Source: Adiantum capillus-veneris (Eukaryota; Streptophyta; Polypodiopsida; Polypodiales; Pteridaceae). From it: 64,000 nt of DNA. A program made the position numbers and the translations under genes. Where the stretch lies: assembly GCA_014529385.2 (NCBI GenBank), contig CM043957.1:70515003-70579002 (forward strand), given 5' to 3'. Shown here piece after piece: positions 11,308 through 22,830 of this stretch (the stretch's first letter is position 1; each line of letters begins with the position of its first letter). Below the pieces are notes generated by a model that saw nothing but the letters and a program-made list of their open reading frames with translations, searched no databases and was not told the origin of the DNA.

Positions 11308-11597
11308 ACCCCACCTTCTCACTAGGTAAGAGTCCATTTAAGAAGTGTAAGACTACTTTGTCTCCCTACATTTTTGAGGGCATAGAGTGTGTCCACCACC
11401 CTCTTCTCATTGGCTGGCCTCTAATTAACCTTAATCCCAAAGGGCCCCTAGAGGGTTCATATTTTTCCTAATGTTTTTTATCGTGTAATCCATTCACCTC
11501 TCTCTCCCTCCTCTTCCTCTCTTTAGATTTGAGAATATGCTCAATTATGTTAATCAATTGACAATGATTATTTTAGTTGTAAACAAGGGTAATCTTA

Positions 11598-11724
11598 GGC
11601 TGGGTTCAGACGAGGCTGGAGGAAGAAAGGATTTCTGCAGGTCTACCGCCGCCTTATCTAAACGATGTTGGAGGAAGAAGAGAAAAAAACAGAAAGAGGT
11701 GGAGAGAGGCCAACAGCTCTTCCA

Positions 11725-11759
<35 letters not shown>

Positions 11760-11873
11760 GCCGGAAGAAAAATGGCAGACCCGGAGGAAGGTGATATCTA
11801 CTGTAGCAAATAGGCTTTTGCCACCCAACTGCCCCTGTGGTAAGCATTTCCACCGTAGCATCTAAACCGGGCC
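11598..11873. mobile_element. Tourist-like (PIF/Harbinger) MITE with TTA TSD
   Basis: 276-bp element with imperfect terminal inverted repeats: left GGCTGGGTTCAGACG (11598-11612), right ending CATCTAAACCGGGCC (11859-11873), reverse complement GGCCCGGTTTAGATG. Flanked by TTA on both sides (11595-11597 and 11874-11876), the usual target duplication of PIF/Harbinger MITEs. No transposase. A 34-base G run (11725-11758) lies in the middle. The TIR form and TSD together make the call reasonably secure, despite a few mismatches in the arms. Confidence 0.7.
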
Positions 11874-11876
11874 TTA

Positions 11877-12494
11877 TATCCCCCGTCTCCTTCTCCCCCC
11901 TCTTTCTCTTTCTCTCTCTCTTTTTTTCTCTTCTTTTTGGCCTTCCCAAAGGGCAAGGCTATAGCGTTGCCTTCTTTTTTTGCTGACTAAAATAGAAAAA
12001 AAGTTGAGTTGTATTTTTAAGCATTTTTTGATAGGTCAAAAATGTTGATTGGTTGAAATAAGATAGTGAGTACTCATTGAAATGAATTATGTAAATCTAA
12101 TGATGGACATGTCTTGAGTTTTGAGATATGAAATGAACTCTCATATATCAAGGAAAAGATTTTGGGTTTAGCACTGCCTTTGTAAGCATGAAAAGTTGAG
12201 AACCTTACATGTTAAATGATAAAGCCTTAGAGGCTCCACAAATCCCAAGAGTCACCTTTTCATTTTGAAATTTGAGAAGTTCTTTTAGCCACCTTTTCGT
12301 TTTGAGAATTTGGTTCACCCCTTGAAACTTGAGGTAATAGACTAAAGTTGTCATCTTTGTTAGTTAAAACTTTATGGAAGGAATTTATCATCCGGGGCTT
12401 TAACCTTTAAAGATTTTTTATTTTTATTTTGAGAGATTTTAAAGCTAAGTTTAGAATTTAAAGATGTAGAATTTTTAAAGTAAAGTCTCCAATG
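11877..12494. other. AT-rich stretch without recognisable gene
   Basis: Begins with a pyrimidine-rich patch (11880-11940) and then AT-rich sequence with many stops in all frames. It ends where homology to the chromovirus chromodomain begins. Nothing else recognised. Confidence 0.6.
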
Positions 12495-12668
12495 ATCCAA
12501 TGGTCCATTCTCCGACATGAAGACAAGGTACTAAGAGGCGGTAAAACTATCCGACGATATCTTATTAAGTTTAAGAATTATTCTTTTGAAGATGCTAGAT
12601 GGATGCAAGGCATACAATTAAAGGATAACCTAAACCTTGTCAATGCTTACAATGCTTTCCAAGAGTAA
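12495..12668 (+). pseudogene. Chromovirus (Ty3, family B) chromodomain end of pol
   Basis: Reads S-I-L-R-H-E-D-K-V-L-R-G-G-K-T-I, Y-L-I-K-F-K-N-Y-S-F-E-D-A-R-W-M-Q and ends N-A-Y-N-A-F-Q-E before TAA at 12666. This is the C-terminal chromodomain-like tail of a chromovirus integrase, which directs insertion into chromatin. The same peptide ends the minus-strand pol at 22831-22990, so both belong to one family. Everything upstream is missing, so this copy is 5' truncated. It is followed by about 350 bases of 3' untranslated sequence and the LTR at 13023. Confidence 0.8.
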
Positions 12669-13009
12669 GCAAATGTACAAAATGTTAAAAATGAACAAAG
12701 TTTTTGTCTTATAAGACTCTTTTTCTTTATTTGTGCACAAAAATAAAGTAGTATGCATGCTTAGATCAAGTTTGTGGAGACGACGTCTCCCAAACACCAA
12801 GTAGAGCTTGTCACTCTACTATGGAAGACTGATAGGACTGATGTGCAGACATGCTTGCGGCAGCCTCAGGCTCTCAAGCGCCAAATGGACTAGTCATCCA
12901 TTATGGAATGATGTCGTAGGGTAACATAGGGATCCTCTACCCGCTAAGAAAAGGACTCATGAATATACTTTATCTTCTCTACACCATAGTCGAGGACGAC
13001 TATGATTTC

Positions 13010-14613
13010 AAGAGAGAGGTAATGTCATAATAATCAATATCTAATTCTCCTAAATGATTTTCTCATATTAAACTGATCATTTAATGTGGGGAGGTACCAG
13101 GGGAGAAAAAGCTAGAATATTGGTTAAGCTAGCAGACCGGCCACAATAGGGATCCAAAGGAGGAAAAATAGGGATCAAAAGGGGGGGCCATCTGCAAAAG
13201 AGCCATGTGCAACAATGGGCTAAAAAGACCCTAAGGTTCAGCCCATTAAGACTTCCAAAATGCTAAGGTTCCAAAATTCAAAGGTTGTGTCCAAAGGTCA
13301 ACCCTAGGGAAAATTGGATGCTTAGTGTGTGTACAAAAGTCTTCTTCAAAGCCTACAAAGGAGGGGGCGAGCACATTTAGTAGGGGATGAGAGAGAAAGT
13401 CACACACACACACACACAGGCTCCCTTTACACAAAGGGAATTAGGGACACATGTCAGCTCCCTAAGCCAGATGCCCACAAGGTGTGCCTAATTCCTATTG
13501 GAAGACCCTTGAAGTGGACCAATGAGAATTAAGCTAGAATAAATCTAGTTTAATTAATTTAAAAACATTTAATAAAAGAAACCAATGAGAATTAAGTCTC
13601 CTAGAAGACTATTGGGCAATCTCCCAAGGGGTCCAATGAGCATTCAGGAGCCCAATGGCTTGCCTGATTCCTATTGGCCAAGAGGCAAAGAGGTCCAATG
13701 AGAGTTTAGTTTAATTATTTAATTACCTAAAGTTCTCACAAAAGGGGAAAGGGGGACACATGTCAGAAGGCTATCACTTATGCTGCTTAACACCCATTGG
13801 CTTGACTTGGAGAGGTCCAATGAGGCAAAAGCCAGACCAATTTAGCAGGAAGGGCTCGCCCAAGAGAGAGAGGGGGCTGATTTTTGCTTGGCATTGACAC
13901 ACACACACTCACACTTGACCATGTGTGAAAAAAGAATACTCTATCTCCTCCCAAGCTTTAATGGAGAGCTCATCACCTACTCCAAGCTTGTGAGATAGAA
14001 GCCTACATCAACACTCTCTTGGCATGTGGATGCAAATCCAACCAAGAGCCAAGCTTCAATGCATACTCATCTTCTCTACCAAGCTAATTACTAAGCTAAG
14101 CTATGCTAATATGAGTGATTATGTGAGGAGATGTACATCTTTCTCGTAAGATACTCCTTCTTCCTCTCAATCTACTCTCATACCCTGCTAGCTCTCACCA
14201 TCTTCGAAGGTGTGCAAGGTCTTGGGTCTGAGAACGGGGATAATTCAAGTTGTGTTTGATTAAGTGTTTTGCTTAGTGCATGAAGCTTCCATCTTCATTG
14301 CACTAGCTAGTCTTGAAGGAACACAAAGAATTGTATTGTACAATGTCTCTCTTGATGGGTGAAACCATAATACAAAGCCTTTTGGAGGGGGGACCGGCTC
14401 CATGCAAATCCGGTCCTCAATTGTTGTCAATAGCTTAATTTCTCTCTCTTTTGAAAGTATTGTCGATGCTATCTAACTAGGTGTTATGCTTTTTGTTGCT
14501 CTCTCCACCCAAGCACTCTTGTAATTCTCATTAGGAATCTATTCTAATGAAATGCCCACTATGTTCATGCTAATTTCCGCTACACATAAGTTATTAGGCC
14601 ATTAAATGTTACA
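13010..14613 (+). repeat. Family B 3' LTR with preceding polypurine tract
   Basis: AAGAGAGAGG (13010-13019) is the polypurine tract. The LTR starts TGTCATAATAATC at 13023 and ends about 14613 (...AAATGTTACA). An inverted homologue lies at 20868-22475 on the minus strand, matching through most of its length. The 5' half contains five CCAATGAG motifs (13519, 13582, 13633, 13695, 13817), inverted CCAAT motifs between them, and a short (AC)n. No coding potential. No TSD can be tested because the element is 5' truncated. Confidence 0.75.
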
Positions 14614-14697
14614 CAAAACATGGCTCCTTTATCACAAATGTGGTGACCGCCCATGCCAAGCAAGGTGTTCACATTGAAGCAATCACTGCAACACTTT

Positions 14698-14699
<2 letters not shown>

Positions 14700-14761
<62 letters not shown>

Positions 14762-14911
14762 TTTGTTATTCTCTCTCTAAGAGATTTAAACTAATTCTCA
14801 TAATTTGTTATTCCTATTCTCTCTCTCAAAGAGATTTAAACTAACGTTCATAATTTGTTATTTGCTATTCTTTCCCTTATAAAGATTTAAACTCTCATAA
14901 TCTGTTTTTTG

Positions 14912-14980
<69 letters not shown>
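14700..14980. repeat. (TG)n(AG)n ... (CT)n(CA)n inverted microsatellites around a 50-bp tandem repeat
   Basis: 14701-14760 is (TG)n then (AG)n, and about 14915-14980 is (CT)n then (CA)n, so the two tracts are reverse complements. Between them about three copies of a roughly 50-bp unit repeat; each contains ATTTGTTATT and AGATTTAAACT. The whole could form a long hairpin. Confidence 0.85.
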
Positions 14981-14982
<2 letters not shown>

Positions 14983-15319
14983 GAATGTGGTCAACATACA
15001 AAACACTCCTTGGTTGGCCCAACCTCATTGTACACACTACGTAAGCAACATTACATACAGCAAGCCACACCTTTAAAGTGGTGGTCATGCGAGGCACAAT
15101 TATTAGTAATTGATAATTGTGCCTACTATGCTTTATTTTGAGAAATTCAATGATATTGAACCTACTCCATGGTCGCGCAAAAACATTGAGCCAAAACTCA
15201 ACTTGCGTTGCTGCCACCTAGTGGTTGAGGTCCAACCACGAGCCGGTAGTTAGCCTTGGATGCGCCTGACGACAAAACTTATGCTCTGTATGTGCTCCAG
15301 CTACCATGGCCGTGTAACC

Positions 15320-15323
<4 letters not shown>

Positions 15324-15350
<27 letters not shown>
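15324..15350 (+). repeat. (TC)n microsatellite
   Basis: About 27 bases of TC dinucleotides, lying in a stretch (14981-15470) with no recognisable gene. Confidence 0.9.
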
Positions 15351-15353
<3 letters not shown>

Positions 15354-15469
15354 GAGGTGTAAACACCGTCGTTAACATGTGCAAGCTTAAAAAAAGGAAA
15401 AAAAAGGTACAGGTGATAGGCCTTTGCAACTATGCCGATTTTGGCATACTTACAAGAGCCTTGGCATAA

Positions 15470-17120
15470 TAGAACTAAGCTACTTCACTCAGAAGGCTCA
15501 GTTATCCACCCAACTTACTTATAACTGAGCCTCGTGTGACCATGCCCTAAAGTCATCTTTCTATAGTTGTTGCTAATCCACGATGCTAGGGGCACCTAGG
15601 CCATGGGGCCTTGCCTTTGCTTTTAGAACCACAAAGCCCTTGGAGAACCCACGGTTTTACAACTCTTATTTTGAAATTTTATGACTGTAGCAACGCCCGG
15701 GTCGCATACTAGGTACTATTAAACACATTAATCTGAAGTTTGAAGGGCAAGGGTGCCCGCCAAAAATCATCAATGTCGACGGGCCAGCTCTGATAATCTT
15801 AAAAGTGTATAAGTCCAAAATGAGGGGCCAACAATGTGCCCAAAAACACAATTGATACCGCTTGCTATAAGTGGTGGACGGATGCATATCCCAACACATT
15901 GCTATCACACCCTTGTGGTCGCCCATAATTGAGAGCCAGTCTCACCTATGATATACATGTGTGTATATAAGAATATTAGAAGAAAAAATTGCCTATCAAG
16001 ACCTTAGTATAGGCCAACATGAGCTAGAGAGCAACATAGATTACCATAAGCAAAACAAAGTCAACATTAATATGTGCATAATGACACTATCTTTATAAAT
16101 TCAGAAATGAAAAAGCGCATGCATCTATATCAACCTATTAGGGAGTGGCCATGCGATGCACTTTTATCGGTTGCTTTTTGAAATCACTGTACCTCATGCA
16201 TGATCACACTTTATGAAAATTTCCCAGCTTTCTTCAAGGCAAGCTCAAAATCTAACTGGGATTGTATGATTCCAGCCGTTTAAAATACACTGGGCCGCAG
16301 TTTTCTTCTAATACTGCTTGGATGAGGCCAACAAATCTGAATTCTTTCACCATTCTTGAGTAAGGAGACCCCCACACGGGAGGGCGGTAACTCTTGCTAA
16401 TCCAGAGCAAGTCCACGCAACTCTAATTACAAGTGCATTTGTAAAACACATGTCCTTAGGAAAGTTTAACTAGCGTTATAGTGTCAGTCATCGCACGACT
16501 GACAACGCCAACTGCAGACGCTCCCATTGTAACTCCTACATCAGGTCTGACACTAGAAGGTCGTACATGAGACTCTCAAAGGCCGATGATAACTGCATGA
16601 TATCTGTCAATTAGTCCCTAACACATGTATCAAAGCTTAGTGCAATTTTTGTCAATCTATTCGTGGAAAGCACCTCAATGCTACGTGCATCCTCTGCATC
16701 ATGACGACTAATAGTCACATATGGATGTGCGTCTCTATCATCCATGGGCGAATCTACATGTGTCCTGGTATCACCATATCAGCCTCTTGCACGAGCATAT
16801 AAAAGAACTCTGTATCATCCATCTCTATAATACGAGGCATCTCTGTCCTAAGAGGATCCATCTTTTGTGTCTCGCTAGAGCATGACCATTCCAACTTTGC
16901 ATCTACAAACATGTCTTGCACAACAATCTGAACTACTCATGCTTGCCTTGAAGAAAACCAATAGAATTTCACACAGTAAATGTAAATATTGGCAAATGCT
17001 GCAAATTCTAACCTAAAAACTAGGATAGCTTGAGCTCCGGGTAGAGAAAATGTTTTTGGGAGCCGTGATTTTGGAGAGACGTGAAAGCCTTCACAAGTCA
17101 CTGCTTGGAAAAAGCCACGG
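15470..17120. other. 1.6 kb without recognisable gene
   Basis: No frame longer than about 90 codons and no family motif. Part of it (about 16225-16320, with TTCTTCAAGGCAAGCT) is similar to 55405-55500, so at least this piece is repetitive. A weak match to a copia primer site (ATCAGAGCTGG, minus strand near 15790) is not enough to call an element. Confidence 0.5.
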
Positions 17121-17126
17121 TTTAGT

Positions 17127-18028
17127 GTTTCAAATTTGAAGGTCATAAAACCTACAAAATTTAGATAAAATTAGTGTAAACACCTTCCTTCAAATATAAG
17201 TCAATTTACCTCTCACATTTCTCACAAAAAATCGTATTTTACAATTGAGAAAATTCTCCGTGTGAGCAGGGCCTAAGCCATGTGCCACGTCGGACTAGTC
17301 AGGGGAAGTGTACGTGTCCAGGCCAAGAGGTGAGGAACTTGGGGCGACGTGTCCCGCTTGCATCGAGATGACGTTAGCAGCGGACTAGCAACCCTGATCC
17401 TGCGCCGGCCGTGCTGCGCTACGTGGCAGCCTAGCAAGCCGACAAATGGCGGAAGCAAACAAGACGGGACATATTCCCAGAGGACAGGCTGAGCCGTCAG
17501 TGGGTTATGCGCCTTATTACCATGCGTCGGCTGGTGGGCCGCCACTGTCTCGACGCGCCTCACATGTACCGCTGCGCCAGCCTCGTGATCACATTTTGCG
17601 ATTAAAGGCTGTCACTCGCTTATTTCCAAAATGTCACCCCATAGCCTTTGAACCTTGCACTTTCCAGCCGTTCCCACTTTAAAGTATGTCCTTTGGCCGT
17701 TGGGGCATCCCCACTATCGATTTGAGGCATGGTGCCCCGCCCTCTTTTTTTGACCCATTTTGGCATTTTGCCCAAGTAAGTTGGAAAAGGATAACAACCG
17801 ACAAGCTTGTGGAATCACCATGTTTTTTCGATGGCGACTTTGCCCGCCAACCAAAGACACAAGGTGCCAACAATTTTGAATTTTCCATCATTGCTCTAAA
17901 AAACTTTCTTCCAATAACTTGGCAAACCTACATATGAGAAATAGTAGAGGTAATTTGACTAGATTTGAAGGTTTTTACACTAAATGACTCTAAAGTTGTC
18001 GGTTTTCTCACCTTCAAATTTAGGGTAA
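17127..18028. repeat. GC-rich segment flanked by about 100-bp inverted repeats
   Basis: Left arm about 17127-17226 and right arm about 17933-18028 are imperfect reverse complements. The right arm contains TTTGACTAGATTTGAAGG and TTTTTACACTAAAT; the left arm contains their complements. A single copy of the same arm lies at about 8410-8520. The 17240-17680 interior is much more GC-rich than its surroundings and has several ACGT cores (GCCACGTCGG, GTACGTGTCC, CGACGTGTCC, CTACGTGGCA). Arms of this length would fit a Mutator-like non-autonomous element, but no TSD was found and no transposase is present. Confidence 0.45.
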
Positions 18029-18350
18029 TCTTAAATTTTTTAGATGAGATTACTATTTGCCATAATCGCCCCCTTGGATATTTTTAATTCAAAGTGAGAT
18101 GGATTGTTGTAGACATAACAGATCTACAACTACATCCATTAGCCAAAGCGTGGAAACGCAAGTGCTTAGAACTAAAGGGGAATTGCTAAACCTTCTTGGT
18201 GTTGCTTAACTATTGATGATGAGCTGCCATCATAGGTCCAAGAACTAGGAGAGTTGGTGTGCGGGGGCTTGATGACCAAGCCAAAAAGGAAAGTCAAGGA
18301 GGAGCTAGCCTTGTGAGGAGGTCTTTGATCACCTTACAAGAGGAGTTAGG
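18029..18350. other. No recognisable gene
   Basis: AT-rich sequence with no motif or sizeable frame seen. Confidence 0.5.
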
Positions 18351-18353
18351 TAG

Positions 18354-18427
18354 GTTTCCAAATAACAACTCGAACTCGTGAAGTTTGATCTAGAAACCAA
18401 GCACTCTTCCAATTGAGCTACACTTCT
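18354..18427 (-). tRNA. tRNA-like sequence: tRNA pseudogene or SINE head
   Basis: On the minus strand TAGCTCAATTGGAAGAG matches the Pol III A box and D arm, and GAGTTCGAGTT, about 30 bases later, resembles the B box and T arm. The intervening loop TTTCTAG would place TCT as anticodon (Arg). The acceptor and anticodon stems pair poorly and no CCA-like end is evident, so it is not a functional tRNA. A tRNA-derived SINE head is the main alternative; no 3' tail was identified. Confidence 0.4.
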
Positions 18428-18554
18428 TTCCATTTAACCATGCTCTGTGGTGAAAATTTGAAGCTAGATACTGAAATTATATTAAAAAATAAAGATGCTC
18501 CAATTGTACTATACCTTTTGCCATTTTCGTATGCTTTGTAATTTTGCCAAAGAA

Positions 18555-18558
<4 letters not shown>

Positions 18559-18621
<63 letters not shown>
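18559..18621 (+). repeat. (GT)n(GA)n microsatellite
   Basis: About 34 bases of GT followed directly by about 28 bases of GA. Confidence 0.95.
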
Positions 18622-18624
<3 letters not shown>

Positions 18625-18949
18625 CTACCACCTTTTCCCAAGGTGAAAGCATTCAAGGTCTTTCTTATCTTCAGACTTATTGCGACGTTCATGTTATTGC
18701 GACGTTCATGAGATTTACTAATGTAGAGAATCTGACTCTTGATGAGCACTAATGTCTAGCCTTCTATTGCTACTGCTAGTTCTTTTTGGCCTTGTGTAGA
18801 ATGTAGATGCTAATGTTTTGATTGCTTAAACATGGGCTATACTGAATTAGCAAAGATGCTAAAGATGTTCCTATTGTCGACTAAATGTTGTGCCAAGGGG
18901 TGTCACATAAGGCTTTCAAGCATGTCTTGTGAAGAGATGTCACATGTAG

Positions 18950-19571
18950 TGTCATAAAATTCAATATCTAACTTTCTCAAACGATTTTCAGATCTTAAAC
19001 TGGCCATTTAAAATGGGAGGATAATGAGAACAAGAGTTAGAATATTAATATGTGCTGCTAGGCTTATCTCCATAAAGGAGCAAGAGGAGAGATAGTCTAC
19101 CACAGAGAAATGTGAGCCCAATGAAGCTTGAAATGACCTTAGGGTAAGCTTCATTGAGCCTCCAAAAAGATGGTACTAAAGTCCATTGGGATTGGGATTA
19201 ATGAGAAAGTCTAATGCCAACTCTAGGTATTTTAGACTATCTAAAATGTTTCCTAAGGTTATCGTGAGACCTAATTGGGCGAGTGGCACCCCCACTTGCA
19301 AGGGGCGAGCCCTAGATGTAGGGAGATGAGAGAAAACACACACACACACACACACAAGAAGTCACCTCTTTCATATAAGGCATAAAGGACACATGTCAGG
19401 CTCTTAGTTACGTTTACCACAACCAAGCTTGAATCCTATTGGATAGCAAACATGAAGAACCAATGAGAATTAAGCTTTATATAAGAAAACTTAAATCTCA
19501 TTGGATAGTCCACAAAGAGAACCAATAAGAATTGAGCTCCACATGAGCTAGCTTTGATCCCATTGGATAAC
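18950..19571 (+). repeat. Family B LTR fragment, diverged, plus strand
   Basis: Starts TGTCATAAAATTCAATATCTA at 18950, like the B LTR start. It keeps landmark blocks in order: (AC)n near 19335, GGACACATGTCAG (19388), and CCAATGAGAATTAAG (about 19460). The match breaks at about 19571, where family A gag sequence begins. No pol precedes it; 18622-18949 shows nothing recognisable. Confidence 0.65.
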
Positions 19572-20867
19572 TGCACCCCCTGACTCTTCAGAGCTATTCC
19601 CCTCGGAGGCTATATTACCTGATGGTAGAAGCCTTGCCGAAGTGCAAGAGGTTGAGCGGTATATCATTGCGGCTAGGGAAAATGAAATCGAGAGCTTATG
19701 TAGGGCAGAACAAAGGAGAGAGTTAAAAGTGAAAGCCCCTATGTCAAAATCGATGCCAACGAGCAATTGAGTGCTCCTGAATTACCGACCACATTGCATC
19801 TAGTTCAAAGAACACCTCTAGCCCTCAATCCTAGATGCAGTGTTCCTAAATGAGAACTGGGAGTACGAACTACAAACGAAAACTCTAACCGACCTATACA
19901 TAGGTCACACCTATCACGTGGGTTGGTTAGATGTCCTACAATCCACAACGGGTGTGATGCTACAACAAAGAGTTTGTGAGGTCATCCATAGGGTTATTGA
20001 GCTAGAGAGAGAGAGTACAAGGAGATCCACATGCCTTCAACGGGTCTCATGAGATTCTTGGATACAGGGAAGTCTAAACAACCAACCTTATTGCAAATGG
20101 AGACTCCCTCGGTAAGTCCGATGGATCCTCCATATGTTGTTTTGCCAGGGTCTCAGTGCAATCTGAGCCCACAAGTGATCGCTTTACTTTTCCAAGTCTA
20201 GCTCATCTTTCCCTTGAGGACACCACGACTACCATGCCTACCCCAGTGATGGGCATGCCAAGAAACACGCCATGAACCTCTTTTGTTAGTAAAGCACCGC
20301 TACATGGTAGCTCAATGCCAACAACAGTACCTACAAGTGTGTATCAATCATATGCACCTATAGGTCCGCGTACTCATATAGCTCCTACCCCTCCCATTGT
20401 TTCAACAACTTATGCTCCCCAACCCCAACACCCAAGCTCTTATTTCAATGGGACCATACCGGCTAGCATTAGCATGTCACATCCAACGTCTGCTATGACT
20501 AGGGCCACACATCTGAACTTTGGGCCGCCACATGGCACAACACCATACCAAACTTGGAACCCAAGGGCTTCCTATGCGCCAAGCCCAATGGTAATACATA
20601 CTCCACATGTAGTCTCTGGAGCACCTTCACCCACGATGCCTGCTCACTTAGGTGACTATTGCTGAGAATTGATCGATCTATTGCTGAGAATATGCGTAAC
20701 ACACCTAATAGGGAGCCTAGAAGTAAGGCAGTACAAATAGCCAAGCTCACACAAAAATTTAGTGGAGACGGGGATGTGAGAAAGCATATCAAACTGCTTG
20801 AACAAATATGTGATTCCATAGGAGAATACAATGACCTACATAAGACTAATTCTTTAAGCTTAACTAT
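19572..20867 (+). pseudogene. Family A (Ty3) gag fragment, plus strand
   Basis: Homologous to the minus-strand gag at 35130-36480, beginning within its N-terminal region. Recognisable parts are a Pro/Thr-rich stretch (20315-20640, Y-A-P-Q-P-Q-H-P-S-S) and the start of the retrotransposon gag domain (20680-20867: R-S-K-A-V-Q-I-A-K-L-T-Q-K, then E-Q-I-C-D-S). It stops abruptly after S-L-S-L-T, where the family B LTR begins in opposite orientation. Several stops and frameshifts are present. The LTR and gag start are missing. Confidence 0.75.
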
Positions 20868-22475
20868 AACATTTAATGGCCTAATAACTTGTGTGTAGCA
20901 GAAAATAGCATTAACATAGTGAGCATTTCATTAGAATAGATTCCTAATGATAATAACAAGAGTGCTTGGGTGGAGAAAGCAACAAAAAGCATAACACCTA
21001 TTTAGATAGCATGAACAATACTTCAAAAAAGAGAGAAATTAAACAATTGACAACAGTTGAGGACCGTATTTGCATGGAGCCGGTCTCCCCTCCAAAAGGC
21101 TTTGTATTATGGTTTCTCCCATCAAGAGAGACATTTTACAATACAATTTCGTGTGTTCCTTCAATACTAGCTAGTGCAATGAAGATGGAAACATCATGCA
21201 CTACGCAAAACACTTATCAGACACAACATCAATCCCTCACGGTCTCAGACCCAAGACCTCACACACCTTCGAAGATGGTGAGAGCTAGCGGGGTATGAGA
21301 GTAGATTGAGAGGAAGAAGGAGTATTCTTACGAGAAAGATGTACATCTCCTCACATAATCACTCATATTAGCATAGCTTAGCTTAGTAATTAGCATGGTA
21401 GAGGAGATGAGCATACATTGAAGCTTGGCTCTTGGTTGGATTTGCATCACAAAGCCAAGAGTTGTTGGTGTAGGCCTTCCTTCTCACAAGCTTGGAGTAG
21501 GTGATAAGCATTCCATTAAAGCTTGAGATGGAGAGAGAGTCTTCTTTACTTTACACATGAGATAGTGTGAGTGTATGTGTCAATAATTCCTTGCAAAAAT
21601 CAGTCCCCTCTCTCTCTTGGTCGACCCCCCTTGCTAATTACTCATGCTAGCATCCTATTGGACCTCCCCAGGCTTAGCCAATAACAATTAAGCAGCATAA
21701 GTGATAGCCTTCTGACATGTGTCCCCCTTTCCCCTTTTGTGAGAGCTTTAGGTAATTTATTAATTCAACTAAACTCTCATTGGACCCCTTTGCCCCCTTC
21801 CCCTTTGCCTCCTGGCCAATAGGAATCAAGCAAGCCATTGAGCTGCTGAATGCTCCCCTTGGGAGACTGTCCAATAGTCTTCTAGAGAGCTTAATTCTTA
21901 TTGGTTCTTTTATTAAGTGTTTTAAATTAATTAAACTAGATTTACTCTAGCATAATTCTCATTGGTCCACCTCCAAGGCCATCCAATAGGATTTGAGAAC
22001 ACCTTGTGGGCATCTGGGCTAGGGACCTGACATGTGTCCCTCTTTCCCCTTGTGTACAAAGGGAGCTTGTGTGTGTGTGTGTGTGTGTGTGTGTATGAGT
22101 TTCTCTCTCATCCCCTACTTCTTGGGCTCGCCCCCTCCCATGTAGGGCTTGACAAAGACTTTTGGGACACACACAAAGCATCCAATTTTCCCTAAAGTTG
22201 ACCTTTGCACACAACCTTTGAATTTTGGAACCTTAGCATTTTGGAAGTCTTAATGGGCTGAACCTTAAGGTCTTTTAAGCCCATTGTTGCACATAGCTCT
22301 TTTGCAGATGGCCCCCCTTTGGGTCCCTATTTTCCCTCCTTTGGATCCCTACTGTGGCCTGTCTGCTAACTTAACCAATATTCTAGCTTTTTCTCCCTTG
22401 ACGCTTTCCCATATTAAATGACCAATTTAACATGAGAAAATCATTTAGGAGAATTAGATATTGATTATTATGACA
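20868..22475 (-). repeat. Family B 3' LTR, minus strand
   Basis: Minus-strand LTR starting TGTCATAATAATC (22475 downward), preceded by the polypurine tract AAGAGAGAGG (about 22480-22490), and ending near 20868 against family A gag. It is the inverted counterpart of 13023-14613 and carries the same CCAAT-rich half, a (GT)n tract (about 22068-22094), and a closing block shared with 14440-14613. It belongs to the pol at 22831-24770. Confidence 0.75.
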
Positions 22476-22830
22476 TGACCTCTCTCTTGAAATCATAGTC
22501 CTCCTCGACTATGGTGTAGAGAAGATAAAGCATATTCATGAGTCCTTTTTCTTAGCGGGTAGAGGATCCCTATGTTACCCTACGACATCGTTCGAGAATG
22601 GACGAGTAGTCCATTTGGCACTTGAGAGCTTGAGGCTACCGCAAGCATGTCTGCACATTAGTCCTATCAATCTTCCATAGTATAGTGACAAGCTCTACGT
22701 GGTGTCCGGGAGACGTCGTCTCCACAAACTTGATCTAAGCATGCATACTACTTCATTTTTGTGCACAATAAAGAAAAAGAGAGTCTTATAAGACAAAAAC
22801 TTTGTTCATTTTTAACATTTGTACATTTGC

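Noticed and set aside
15780-15800. Copia primer-binding site on the minus strand
   Set aside because: Only ATCAGAGCTGG is kept and no LTR end or gag is nearby; it could be chance.
17686-17937. 83-codon frame on the plus strand
   Set aside because: No motif or homologue seen, opposed by a similar-length frame on the other strand, and it runs into the inverted-repeat arm.
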